A stretch of DNA of 64,000 nt from Anisodus tanguticus (lineage: Eukaryota > Streptophyta > Magnoliopsida > Solanales > Solanaceae), in assembly GCA_034509755.1 (NCBI GenBank), contig CM067541.1, forward strand, positions 28,595,504 to 28,659,503. The letters are read 5' to 3'. Positions within the stretch are counted from its first letter, which is position 1; each line of letters opens with the position of its first letter. The position numbers were made by a program, and so were the translations under genes. This document shows positions 45,732 to 57,192 of the stretch, piece after piece. The notes beneath the pieces were generated by a model. The model had not been told where the DNA came from, made no database searches, and was given only the letters and a program-made list of their open reading frames with translations.

Positions 45732-46660
45732 ATGGACTCGTTTTTCAATAAATCTACTTCTTTTGATTTTGGTTCAACATCTTCCATGGATTCCAAGAAG
45801 ATAATAAATTCGGAAGAAATCGTTATACAAGATTTTGAAAAATCAATAGATAATTGGAAAATACCGAAAGTAAATAGAGATCAAATTCACAAAAATTCCA
45901 AATACCAATTTTTCAAAACCGATTTCACAATTAAAACAGAAGAAAGAGATATTCAATTAACAAAACCCTTTGAAATGATACAATTACTTTCTCAAAATTC
46001 CTTGAAAAACATAGGGAAATAAACTATAAATATATTCATATTGGCTTAGTTCAAGTAGGGATAAAACCTTTAACTAAGGAAGGAATAAATACCTCAATTA
46101 TTGCGATCTTAAGAGATGCAAGATTCACTAACTTTGAAGATTACTTATTAAGTTCTGTTGAGTCTAGTCTATGCACAGGGCCAATCTCTTTTGATTGTTA
46201 CCCAACCTTTTCAGTATCCCTTAAGGATAAAAATATCCTAAAACCCTTGTCTTACAAATAAAAACCCACAATTATCAAATGCTCGAAGGTTCAATTCCGA
46301 TAGCAATAATCTTTAGAATCCATTACAAAGCTATGCTTTCTGCTTTTACCACAAAAGTTAGGTACCATAGTAAAAATGGTGAAACATTACTATTACAAAC
46401 AGATCTTTCCAGATATAACACCGTAATACCAAGACCTATTAGGTGGAAGGATATTACCCTATCAGAAGAATGGATCTTGGAAGGAGTAGTTAAACCTGAA
46501 CCCGTACAAACTTCCCAACCAAGTACCCATCATAAAGAAATAACTCAATACCAGGATGGTAGAGTTAGCCTATCATTCCTAAGAATATCTACGAGTAGTA
46601 GATACAATAATACAAGTTCCAAAGAAATCCTAGATTTATGAAGAGTCTCACAAATTTCTT
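45732..46660 (+). pseudogene. Caulimovirid movement-protein region, broken
   Basis: Movement proteins of this family form or line tubules through plasmodesmata for cell-to-cell spread. The region opens with an ATG at 45732 and runs to a stop at 46020, shifts frame, and continues to another stop at about 46258, then a further open stretch to 46641. Short conserved phrases such as HIGLVQVGI (about 46040) and DARFTNFEDYLL (about 46115-46150) identify the family. At least two frame changes and stops were counted. The acidic N-terminal extension is typical of several genera. Not functional. Confidence 0.75.
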
Positions 46661-48690
46661 TAGTAATAAATACCCATTATAAAATAAAACCGAGACATTC
46701 TACGTCAAATTTACTCAATCTAAGAAACGTAGACTACTCCAATGAAATAACTAGACTCGTATATGAAAATTTTACTGTTATAGAGAAAATAGATGACCAA
46801 GAACCTACTAGTCCGACATTTTCCTCGATAACAGAAAATATAGTAAACGAAATTGGAATTTCAGAAAAAGAATTTCAAGTAGATAAGAAATTCCTACAAA
46901 AAGATTTTTATGAAAAATATAGCTTAGAAAAAATAATTTGGTTCTTTAAAAACTTTTTAAATACTAGGAAACAAATACAGGAAAAATTCTATGAGTTTTT
47001 AAAATAAGATAAACATTCTATTTTTTTACTGGTTTGAAATATATTCCTCTCAAAATTTCATAGAGTATCCCTTTTCAAAATCGGTAAATCCTATTACAAC
47101 CAGCAATAAGACACTGAAATGGGAAACCCTAGCTAATTCTAGAAAAATCAAGTCCAATCACCCTCCTCTACAAGGTATTAAGCTTAACATTCATGGCCGC
47201 CCTGTAGACGCAATTCCTTTTAAAAACCCAGCAGAATATGAAAAAATAACCATAAAATTCATTCTGGCACAAAATAATTTTACAAATATTAATTTAAATA
47301 TCATAGGAAAATAATTAGATAGAGTGGAAAAACACATAAAAACCACCCTTTAGTCACTATAGATTTCCCAGAAACATCTAAATAAATGAAATTAAAAAAC
47401 TCAATCTTTAAACCCTTTCAGATATCCAAAGATAGTGTTAAAAATATCCAACAAAATAAGTCTGCATTTATTTAGGCTATACAAGATCAATTAAGTAGAA
47501 TTGGGACATCCAATAGTTCTAATACATAACTCATTATTCCAGATACCCCACAATCAAGTAATAAAATAACTTTTTAACATATGATTCCGATAATAGTGAT
47601 ACCTTAGAACAATTCCAAAATAAAGCTCCCCTTGTTAATAAAATAGATTGGAAACAACTCGTACAACAACAATTACAAATAATTCCAACTCCAGACCTAG
47701 GAATAGTAAAACCCCTAGCTCAATATCGATTTAATGTCTCTTCCATTTATGATTAGAACATAGATGGAATGATTGAATACAATGTCCTTAGCTTCCTCCA
47801 ACAAATGACCATCGCTATAAATGCCTATAAAACACAAAATGGTGCACAAGATAAGGCCATAGCAGAACTGCTTATCGCAGGATTCTCTGGTCAATTAAAA
47901 GGATGGTGGGATAATTATCTCACTGATCAACAAAAAGAAGACATTCCATAAAAACTGACGAAGAATGAATACCAATCTTAGATGAATAAGGTGAACCCCT
48001 ACAAGATGTAGTGTCAACTTCAATACTGACAATCTTATTAAATTTCATAGGAGATTCTTCACATCTAAAGGATAAAAATGTCAAGTTACTTTCAAATCTA
48101 AAATGCAAAAAAACTAAGTGATTTCCAATGGTACAAAAATACATTCTTAACCAGGGTAATGCTTAGACAAGATTCCAACCAACCATTTTGGAAAGAAAAA
48201 TTCCTAGCAGGATTACCTGCCCTTCTAGGAGAAAATATTAGGAATAAAATTAAAGAAAATTGTGGAAAACAAATAATACCTTATAATGAGTTTACATACG
48301 GACAACTAGTCTGTATAACTCAACAAGAAGGATTAAAAATTTGCCAAGACCTAAAATTATAAAAAAAAACACCTAAAATGGGAACTAAAAAGACCTAGGT
48401 GTGAACTAGGAATTTTTTGTAAACAATTTGATACAAATTCCAAAAAGTCATCTCTAAGTTGTACAAGAAACTGTAGTAAGACTTATAAACCATATAAAAA
48501 ATCAACAAAAGAATATAGAAAAAAATCTCAGGACTAGTAAAGAATATTATAAAAATCCTCGTTACAAAAATTCTAGAAATAAAAGAAATCCTAAAAAGTA
48601 TGAATCTAAATACAAAGATATAACATGTTATAAATGTAATAAAAAGGACATACCTCGAAATACTGTAAAATGAATAAAAAATTACAAGAG
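46661..48690 (+). pseudogene. Caulimovirid coat-protein region, broken
   Basis: A1: 46661-47760 is Lys/Asn-rich with stops and short frames only. A better conserved part lies at 47769-48362 with the phrases DNYLTDQQ (about 47910) and FLAGLPALLG (about 48207), characteristic of the coat-protein core. A Cys-x2-Cys pair at 48626-48637 followed by a one-base shift and a further Cys at 48664 marks the CCHC zinc finger that binds viral nucleic acid. Multiple stops interrupt all parts. The coat protein would form the icosahedral shell. Confidence 0.7.
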
Positions 48691-49329
48691 TTAAAATTAG
48701 ATGAAGATGTAATCCAAAAAATCTCTAATCTTCTAATAGATTCCTCTTATTCAAACACCGAGATATAACCTGACAAATTTTCTCTGTCTTCAGAAGATAA
48801 TAAACCCCTTCAAGTAGATGTATTGGTCACAACTAGTTTATCTGAAAATTCTGAAAAAGGATAAAGGAAAACGCATGTGTATTAACTAAAGATCAAGAAT
48901 TCATGTTAGATTTGGTTAAACACATAGTTACCCAACACCAAAAAGAATATCTAAATAAACTCCTAAAATCTTTTACGAAAGAAAAAAGAAATTGAAAATA
49001 TAATTTTGCCGAATACTTCTAAAAATACTTATGACATAACAAATATCCTAGGAAAAAGTAAAAAGATGAAAGAAAGCAAAGAAATAATAGTTCAAGAACT
49101 GAAAGAAGAAATAAAACAAGTAAAACTAGAGAAAAAAGATTTGAAAGAAAAAAAAACAAGATTCTGAACTAATAAAAATGATCCATTCAAAAAATACCCA
49201 GAAAAGTTCTGAATCCAAAAATTCTGATTCTGAAAATCCAAAAGTACCGGAAGAAGATTTTGAAAACCAAAATCTAGAAGAATTCCTTAGTGTCTTGAGA
49301 CAAATCACGTCAAAAAATACCTAATAAAA

Positions 49330-49720
49330 ATAACCTTTAAATTCTCAGACAATTTTAAAATCTAAACAATTGCTCTTTTTGACACAGGAGCATATTTAAA
49401 ATGCATAAAAACAAGAATAATACCAGAAAAGTTCCAAGAAAAAACTCATGAAATATTAGCAGGAACTAATAATACTAAATTAGAAATTAAATCCAAAACC
49501 ACCGCGTCAGTTATAAATAAGGGAGTTTCTATAACAACATCATTTGTTTTAGTAAAAGATATACATAATTTCCTCATTCTAGGAACACCCTTTATGAACC
49601 TTATCACCCTTACAAGGTAGATAATGATTTCGTATCTTTTAAATTCAATAACAAAAAATTAAAATTCCATTTTATAACAAAAGCAAAACACAAGAGAACT
49701 TCACCTAATAAGGGCATGTT
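49330..49720 (+). pseudogene. Caulimovirid aspartic protease region
   Basis: The phrase ALFDTGA with the active-site Asp-Thr-Gly at 49381-49389 and the later FLILGTPFMN (about 49570-49600) are the two standard blocks of a retropepsin-like protease that processes the viral polyprotein. The open stretch between is about 80 codons long, then a stop at 49618. Reading in the next 160 bases approaches the start of RT but ends at the G-run at 49885. Confidence 0.75.
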
Positions 49721-49884
49721 CGATCCATGAAGATAGCATAAGTGCAAAATTACAAAGAAAATCATATTATCTACAAGAATTAAAAAATGATTATTCTTTC
49801 AAAAAATTAAATCCCCAATTAGAGAAACCGGTTATTACAAAGGCCTCTGACTTAGGGATTAAGCGAGTCTTGAGACGAGAAATC

Positions 49885-49909
49885 GGGGGGGGGGGGGGGG
49901 GGGGGGGGG
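49885..49909 (+). repeat. 25-base poly-G tract
   Basis: An uninterrupted run of 25 G at the point where viral coding sequence ends. Beyond it (49910-50072) is AT-rich, with a short intergenic character. Confidence 0.9.
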
Positions 49910-50072
49910 AGTATATAGTTCAGTATACTTCTCCCCATTTGATTACTATATTTTTTATCATTATTTTATGCATGCAAAAGTTTTTACTAAATAAAAAATT
50001 TTGCAAAAAAAGATATTAAAAACTCCGCAGCAAAACAAATTTTCTTACAATTATTACTTAATATTTTCTACT

Positions 50073-50099
50073 TATATATATATATATATATATATATAT
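50073..50099 (+). repeat. (TA)n tract at the right viral edge
   Basis: About 13 TA units between the viral sequence and the resumed LTR. Confidence 0.9.
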
Positions 50100-50726
50100 T
50101 TGACTATGTTTTAAAAGGAAAAAAATGTGTATCATACGCCCGTAGTGACATTCAGAGTTACAAGTTGTCTCTTTTCTTTCCTTATTTATCTTTCTGTATC
50201 CATTTACATTTCCTGCCTTGCATATTCAGTATATTGTTCATACTGATGTCCCTTGCCGGGGTGTTTCGTTTCATGCCTGCAGGTTCAGATATACGGAGCA
50301 ACACCTTTTTTCCAGTAGGACCTCAGCTCAGTGGAAGTGTTTGAGCTCTCTACTTAATTTGGAGCTATTATTCAGAGTTGATATGATTATATATATGTTT
50401 ACGGGTATGCGGGGCCCTATATCGACCTGAGAGGATTGTAGACAGTGGTCCTGTATAGACATGTCGTGTATGGCCTTGCCAACCTTCTATATTGTTTGTT
50501 ACACTTATGATGGCCTTGTTAGCCTTGGCGTGTGTATATATATATATATAGAGAGAGAGAGATGTTGTTGGGTCCTTTTCTTCTTCTAAGTTATTACATA
50601 ACTACTTATTAGAGGCCTTGTCAGCCTAGATTTTGTGATGTTGTCCTTATGTTGTATGACTGGTACACTCAGACCTGAGGACATCGAGTGCCGGACATAC
50701 CCCCTAAGGTTGGAGTGTGGTAAAAT

Positions 50727-50738
50727 TGGTATCAGAGC
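50727..50738 (+). promoter_or_regulatory. Primer binding site (tRNA-Met type)
   Basis: tggtatcagagc, a perfect primer site, three bases after the end of the plus-strand LTR. The leader that follows (tacaagtcgtgtctagtag) is shared with the Tekay-like copies at 56460 and 58370. Confidence 0.8.
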
Positions 50739-52109
50739 AGGTCAGTCCTAGGGATGTCTACAAGTCGTGTCTAGTAGAGTCTTATTTATGGGTGTGTAGT
50801 GCGCCACACTTATAAATAGGAGGCTACCGGACATTTAGGATGGTTACCTTCCTTTCATGATCTAGATCATGCAGTAGAGCTGAGTTGTAAGAATTAGAGT
50901 TTATCTCATGCTTTATACATCCCCACTAACGCCGACCATAAAAACTTCGTTAGTACATATTCATAGTTGATTAATTAAAGACCCTTACCAGATTAGTGAT
51001 ACGCCAGAGATGTGAGTATTATACTAGAATTTCAGAGTGTGAGTAATTGTCTTATGCATATACAGAAAAGGCAAAGCGAGCATAGAATGGTGCATCGCCG
51101 ATTTTAAGATGTAGAGAAAGTTAAGTGCAGGGGATATAGAGTGGCAAGATATGGAAGACGATAAAGAGATTCATATTCAGACAACATGATGTAAGTATTG
51201 TTCTCCCACTTTTGGTGATGGTAGAATCACAATGAAAAGTACATATACTAGTTTTTGATCTATTGACATTAAGAGATGTGGGTTTAGAAAGAAGTAAACC
51301 CCCAGGGTCTAGTAAAGATTTTATGTCACGTCATCGATTAACTTAAGTGTTCCGAGAAGATATGAGGCCTTACGAAGGGTTAATGATGGTTTGAGACTTG
51401 TTCATAGGGGTGTCGAGAAGCATGGAAGTTAAGCGAATCAAAGAGGTTACATTTCGTCAAAGTTTTCGAAGTTATATTTTTGTACGCTGGGAGGTACGGT
51501 CCGTACAATGTTATAGGAACCGCATAATATGTCTGAAAGGTTGTATAAATGTGCAAAGAGCTTGCAGGATTTTTTTAGTAAGGTACGATCAGATGTACAG
51601 ACCCTACATTATTGTATGGACCGTATGTCCAACTGTACATTGAGGTGGTGGCCGACTTTGTTTCGCTCTAAATACGATTTGGGGCTTATTTCTTTTTCCA
51701 AGGCCCGTGTCTATAAATAAAGTGGATTTACGAAGAACTCAGTAGATAAGGTCAATTGAGGAAGGGAAAGTCAAGTACTCAAAATACAGGGAGGAGTGAG
51801 ATGGATAGAAAAAGGATAATACCAGTATAAATGAGACATATGAGTAATACGAGAAACACCATAAAGTTATACGAAAAATGTGATGCGTTGACAGTGAAGT
51901 GAACTCAAAAGGTAAGAAGCAACACGTGTTAGGCTATGAGGATGAATGTATTATAAGAATATCCATTATGAGATTTGAACAGACAAATGTCGACAACCAG
52001 TACTAATCAGGTGGTTCAACCCTTTGAGCTAGGAAGAATAGATATTGGAAAACTTCTTTGGTTAGACAGAATGAGAGTTGGAACTTTTATGGATTATTAT
52101 AAGAAAATA
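50739..52109 (+). mobile_element. Tekay-like leader and unclassified LTR-like DNA
   Basis: 50739-50960 is the leader after the primer site, as in the duplicated copies downstream. 51330-51720 resembles the start of another Tekay-type LTR (aagcgaatcaaagaggttac, compare 54260 and 60275) and carries a perfect inverted repeat gtacgg-t-ccgtac at about 51495-51507. No gag or pol is readable. Confidence 0.5.
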
Positions 52110-52525
52110 TACTAAGAAATTATGAGGCAGGCGGTCAGATTGATAATAACACGAATACGGAAGACTTTAGAATTAGAAGATTGAAAGAGGGAATGATTGA
52201 TTCTTAAGAGAGAAGAACACAAGTTCAAGTATTTGATACTTGAAACCTTGTTTGATTTTAAAAGAAATAGTGAATCAATTATAAGAAGAAGAAAAGGAGA
52301 GAGGGAACTCAAACAAGGAATCTTATCATTGAAGAATCCGAGCTATGGTTCAAAGTAGAATAAAAAGGGCATAACCCAAAAGAGAACCTCAAAGGTCTCC
52401 ACAAGCCACAAGGCTAATAATATTAATATTCATCAAACTTTATTACAATAAAAAAATAAGACACCACTTTATATAGGAGCCTAGAAGGGGGTTGCCAACA
52501 CTTGTTCAAACTTAAATAAATAAGG

Positions 52526-52630
52526 TGCAATTTCCTAGGTGCGTAGAAGACTAAAAATTTGAAATTTCCTAGGTGCAGAGAAGACTAAAAACCTGAAGTT
52601 TCCTAGGTGCATAGAATACTAAAAACACTT
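52526..52630 (+). repeat. Three-copy tandem repeat in LTR D
   Basis: Three imperfect copies of about 35 bases, 'aatttcctaggtgcgtagaa' plus 'gactaaaaa', inside the minus-strand LTR. Confidence 0.8.
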
Positions 52631-54120
52631 AGACCAATGCAAGTCAACATAGATTAAAACAACTCTTAAATGTAGATTCTAGAAACTATTTTGAGGCAGA
52701 TTTAGGTTGTTGTATTTTTCTCCTTTTTGGGGAAGATTTAGGCCTCATTCCATCTTATCTTGAACATTAATTTGGGCCTCCAAATAGGTGTAAGATTTGA
52801 GCAAAATATCTTGATTGGGCTGGGTCTCTTCTTCCATCACAAGACACTTTTTAATTGCTAATTGTGGCCCATTGAACTTATCTTGAAATTTCCTTGTTTA
52901 GATCTTGTCATGGGTCTTCTTCGAACTTCCAAAGCTTCAGCCATGTTTTTTCGTGATGTTTAGCTGCCATGGGTGCTATTATTCTCCCCGTATTAAAGAA
53001 GATTCATCCTCGAATCTTTACATTGACCTGCAACCAACATGATAGTCACAAAAAGTAGGAAACCACAACAAGCACTTGGTAGTGACCATGAAACCATTTA
53101 ACCCTCTTAGTTATTTTATGCACAAACACTCCCTTTAAATACGTAAGAATAACATCATCTAATATAAAAAAAACCAGTAAAATCACAATTCATAAGTTGT
53201 TTAAACAATAGAGGGTCAATACTTAGATCAAAAGCATATGAATACCAAGAAAACATACCATATTTGCTATTTCTAAACAACTTAACCTCACCATTGGATG
53301 TACCATAGCCAAGATATGGATCAAAAGTAATTTTCTTTAGAAGTTATTTTGGATTAACCTGCAAAAAAAAGATCTACAAAACAAGATAAAGATATTGTGC
53401 AGTTAGCAACATATGAACACTTATCCTTTTCCACACTTGAGCCACTACATTATGCATTTAGCTCAACTTCCTCAATATCTATGGCATCAAAAGCTTCATG
53501 TGTCTCATTATCTTCTTTGGGATCTTCATCATCTTTGCTTCCTTCATTGGAATCCCAAAGTGGACAAGAATATACTGTAAACTCATCTTTAGTATCATCC
53601 CATAATAGGTTATCACACACTTTAAAATCGTGGCCAATGAGATTGTCTTCTTCATGTGGGGTGTCATCATCCTTTAACCAAGGTTCATCCTAAATTTTCT
53701 GCATTAAAGGAGATATAAGAGTAAAATAAGAAAAAGTTAGTACATTAACATATGAACAAGATTCATCCTCTCTCAAGTTTCCTTGGATTTGTTCACTCAA
53801 CTTATCTCGTCCCTAACTTTCATCACATTGTGGCAAATTGTCCGCATAGGAAGAATAATCAACAAGGTTTGGTCACACCAAATATGAGTTACACCTTCAC
53901 TAACTTTGGCCTAATCAAATTGTGGCAAAATTTCAGTTATAAAATCTAAAATAGATCATTGACAAGGTCATACCACATGAGATCATCAAGGTCAAACTTC
54001 TCGTCAAATTGTAATTCTTTCTAAGAATGATTGGCTTTTACACTTTTTGAATCTTCTTTGAAACTGATTATCCTTGCTTTATACAATTGTTGTACCAACT
54101 CTTGATTGGTTTCTATTTCC

Positions 54121-54125
54121 ATAAC
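54121..54125. repeat. Target-site duplication, left copy (ATAAC)
   Basis: ataac immediately before the LTR start at 54126. The same five bases follow the other LTR at 62268-62272. Confidence 0.75.
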
Positions 54126-56423
54126 TACTACACCATGTACTTTGTACGTCGACGTTATAGTAAGCTAGATAACATAAGTCGGGAAGGTCATGATACCATT
54201 ACAATGTTAATGAAGGTTGATATGAAGTGTTAATAGAGTTCCAAAAGGTTTCGAGGTCAAAAAAATCAAAGTAATTACGTTCGTCGAAATTCAGGGAAAG
54301 ACATGCAGTATTTCAGACAGGATTTTTAGCCAACTTGGCAGGGGCATATCCTATATATATACATAGAGTTATAGAGTGCATAACCTATCCCAGTTCAAGT
54401 TCAATGAGTCTACTTTCCAATGCAACTAACCGTTCATCAATTGAGCTCTGTTGAAAAGGTTATGAACATTTTAAAAAAGAGTTGTGTGGCAGAACGCAGT
54501 AAACGTCTGCGACCAAACTTGCGATTCGCAGGCATGTGTTGCGGTTTACAGACCTCGCCATGGGTCAAGTCGGTGCCAAATTTTTAATCTCCTATAAATA
54601 GGTCACCCCACGACTTGGAGCTCATTGTATCTCATTTTCTAACCCTAAACTAGTTCTAAACGCTATCTAAGAACTCTCTCCTAATCCAAGGTGAAAACCA
54701 AAGGCAAACCAAGCTAATTCAATGTAAAGGATCCCGTGGCTATCGTTTGATCGTATTTCTCCTTGTTGTGTCGACTTTGGAGAATTCTTGGAGTTGAAGA
54801 AACCTATGTACTAGAGTGATTTTGGTGATTTGAGGTAAGTTCTACCTTCTTCTCCTAGTTCTTAAGCTCTAAAAGTTGTAAGGAGTGATTCTTGTTACTA
54901 GCTTGTTAAAGTGATTGTTGGAGATATTGAACTTTGTTTGTTGAGTTGTTGGGATATTTGTGTGAAGTTGTGAGTTTGAAATGAGGTTGTTAGATGATGT
55001 AGATGTTATGGAGTTTAAGGAGGAAGATCAAGAGAATTGATTGTGTTTCTACATGTATAGGTTTCTATATATAATAGAATATGAATATTATGCACACAAG
55101 GTGTTTGTTGAAATGTCCAAGTGAAGTCTTCCTTTAGCTATTGATCCGAAATTGATCTAAGTTTTTTGTTTAATGTAGTTTGTCATTCGTAGAGCGTTCA
55201 GAAGCTCGTGAAATATCTATATAAGGTATGGGAAGACTATCCTTTTCTTTATTTTTGGAATGATTTTCCTTAACGAGCTAGTCCCGATTTAATCGCACAA
55301 AGATGTGCTAGTCATAGAAATTGCTTTCGGGCTACCGTGACCCTATTCTAGCAGTTTTCCCTGGTCGGGAATGCATTATATCTAGTCATGTTTAACTTTA
55401 TAGTCAAGGCAATAAAAATATAGATAATTGAATGTAACTTGCTATGCACTTGCCTTCAGGGCTATTCAGATAACTTGCCTTCGTGGCTATGCACTTTCCT
55501 TTGAGGCTATTCAGATACACTTGCCTTCGGGGCTATGTACTTGCCTTTAGGGATATATAGATACACTCAACTTTAGAGATATTCAGATACACTTTCCTTC
55601 GGAGCTATTTAGATACACTTTCCTTCGGGGCTATTCAGACACACTCGCCTTCGAGGCTATGCACTTACCTTATGGCTATTTATTCATATTTAGGTGCCTT
55701 GTACGAGGCTATGTAATGGATATTATGTTGTGTAGTTTGCAGATGACAAACGTAGGTAAGTATAGCCAGTTTTCCCTTATTAGCTCTTCACTTTATATTA
55801 AGATCATTTACATTTTAGTACAATTCAATTTTAGTCGCTTTACATACTCGGTACATTATTTCGTATTGATGTCCCTTTGCATGGGGATGCAGTGTTGATG
55901 CCCGCAAGTTCGACAGGGTGCAAGAAGTATCACATCAGAAAGATCCGCCGAGTATCATCCTTCATGGTAAGCTCCAAGCCGTTCAGAGTTACTAGGTCGA
56001 GTTTTGGTGTACTCACAGATCATGGGTAGGCTGGGGCCCTGTCTTGGTCATGATACTGTTGTGATTGTCAAAGGCTTGTAGATGTGTCTTGCATAATCAG
56101 TATGGTTGGTATGAGGGCCTAGTCAGGCCTTGTATATATAGTCTATCTTGGATTTTACTGCGTGCAAGGACTAGGGTGGGCCTTGTCGGTCGCCTAATCA
56201 TGTATATATTTGTGTGGGGATGGTCCCTTTTTAGTTGAGTTGATCATTATTTACAGCTATTCCAGTATATGGCCTTGCCAGCCTAATTTGAAGTTACATT
56301 TTTAGTCTTGCGTCAATGTCCTAGTTTGCCTTTATAGGCACAGATTGCGAGTTTAGCTTGGTATGCTCGGACCTAGCAAGGTATCGGGTGCCATCCACTC
56401 CTCACCTAGGTTGAGGTGTGACA
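54126..56423 (+). repeat. LTR alpha (5' LTR), 2.3 kb
   Basis: It starts at 54126 and ends ACA at 56423, followed by a decayed primer site (tgatatcatagcagg). It contains 26-bp minisatellite copies at about 55440-55690 and a run of leader landmarks shared with beta. It has about 235 bases (54985-55215) that LTR beta lacks. Confidence 0.75.
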
Positions 56424-56638
56424 AATTGATATCATAGCAGGTCGTGTCCTAGGGAATCTACAAGTCGTGTCTAGTAGAGTCTTTTTATGGGTATGTTGTG
56501 CATCACACTTATAAATAAGAGGCTACAATGCATTTAAGAGTAAGTTATTCTTCTTTCAGATCTAGATCGTTCCGTGAAGTTATGTTTTAGAAAGTCGAGC
56601 TTACTCTTATGTATTTATATTGATGTTGATGTACATAG

Positions 56639-56860
56639 ATGCCTTTCTCTAGAAAGGCTACAGCTAGTCGAAGGATCGAGATAGTGGCAAGACAAGAAGT
56701 GAGAAATTCTATCGAAGAAGATCCGTTGGAGGCATCAAGCTATTCTTTCGAAGAGGATTCGTCTAAGGCGGCAAGTTATTCTATTGAGGAGGACCCATCT
56801 GAGGCTCAAAGAGAGTCACCTTTCAAGGTGTTATCGACTCCACCATCATCAAAAGAGTAG
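56639..56860 (+). pseudogene. Tekay-like gag start, copy 1
   Basis: An open frame of 73 codons from an ATG about 210 bases after the primer site. After a basic start (MPFSRKATASRRIEIVARQE) it shows three 12-residue acidic repeats (SIEEDPLEASSY, SFEEDSSKAASY, SIEEDPSEA) and then a stop. The basic start then acidic stretch at this position fits the N-terminus of a Tekay-type gag; the gag core itself is not readable downstream. It is near-identical in plan to 58548-58769. Confidence 0.5.
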
Positions 56861-57192
56861 AGAGAAGTTCCAGTATCACCAGATAAAGTTGAGTCCTCTG
56901 AAGGGTCAAGAACATTACAGTCTTGGGAGTTGGTTAACCATGAATTGCTAGTGTATACCAGATATAATTCAGATGTGAATGGTAGTTAGGACAAGAGGGT
57001 TAGGGTAGTCATCAACTATGAGGAGTTACCGAGTGATAGCAGACTGCTAATGCATGGACGACGGGCTGGATTTCCCCAGCAGTTTATGCTTGATCAGGGC
57101 TCTCATATAGGGTCTAGGTGGGGTTCGCGAGCATCGGAATCCCAAGGTCAGAGTAACATAGTTCAGAGGAGGACACTACGCAATTAGTGTTA

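Larger units (their letters stand above)
45163..50072 (+). mobile_element. Endogenous caulimovirus-like insertion, decayed
   Basis: A copy of a plant pararetrovirus (Caulimoviridae-like) integrated in an LTR. The order is leader with primer site, movement-protein region, coat-protein region with CCHC zinc finger, then aspartic protease. This is the 5' part of a caulimovirid polyprotein; reverse transcriptase and RNase H are absent. Every region is broken by stops and frame changes, and base composition is much more A-rich than the flanks. TA-repeat tracts border both ends. Genus cannot be decided from what is left; the gene order without RT fits several genera. It is an old, inactive copy. 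Confidence 0.8.
43979..50723 (+). repeat. Tekay-like LTR split by a pararetrovirus
   Basis: The LTR starts TGTTACACCCCG at 43979 and continues to 45140 (matching the inverted LTR 38535-40645 up to 'ccatagtgtggct'). It resumes after 50099 with 'gttgtctcttttctttcc', 'catattcagtatatt' and 'ctgatgtcccttgccgg', ending at about 50723. Without the inserted part it is about 1.8 kb. A (TA)n(GA)n microsatellite is at 50534-50562. It has a purine tract on its left and a perfect tRNA-Met primer site on its right, so it was the middle LTR of a tandem arrangement or a recombinant. Confidence 0.8.
52110..54125 (-). mobile_element. Gypsy-like element D, 3' part with LTR, minus strand
   Basis: In minus sense, the internal tail (54125-52982) ends with 'ttcgaggatgaatcttctt' and a purine tract 'acggggagaa', and an LTR starts at 52981 and runs to about 52110. 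The tail contains a highly acidic frame at 53700-53410 (DKDEFTV-like, EDPKEDNETHEAFDAIDIEE) without known domain. Three copies of a 34-38 bp unit (tttcctaggtgc core) lie at about 52526-52625. The element resumes at 62268 on the other side of a younger insertion. Confidence 0.65.

Noticed and set aside
46279..46641. 120-codon frame as a host gene
   Set aside because: It falls in the series of movement and coat protein remnants after a viral-type primer site and is stop-bounded.
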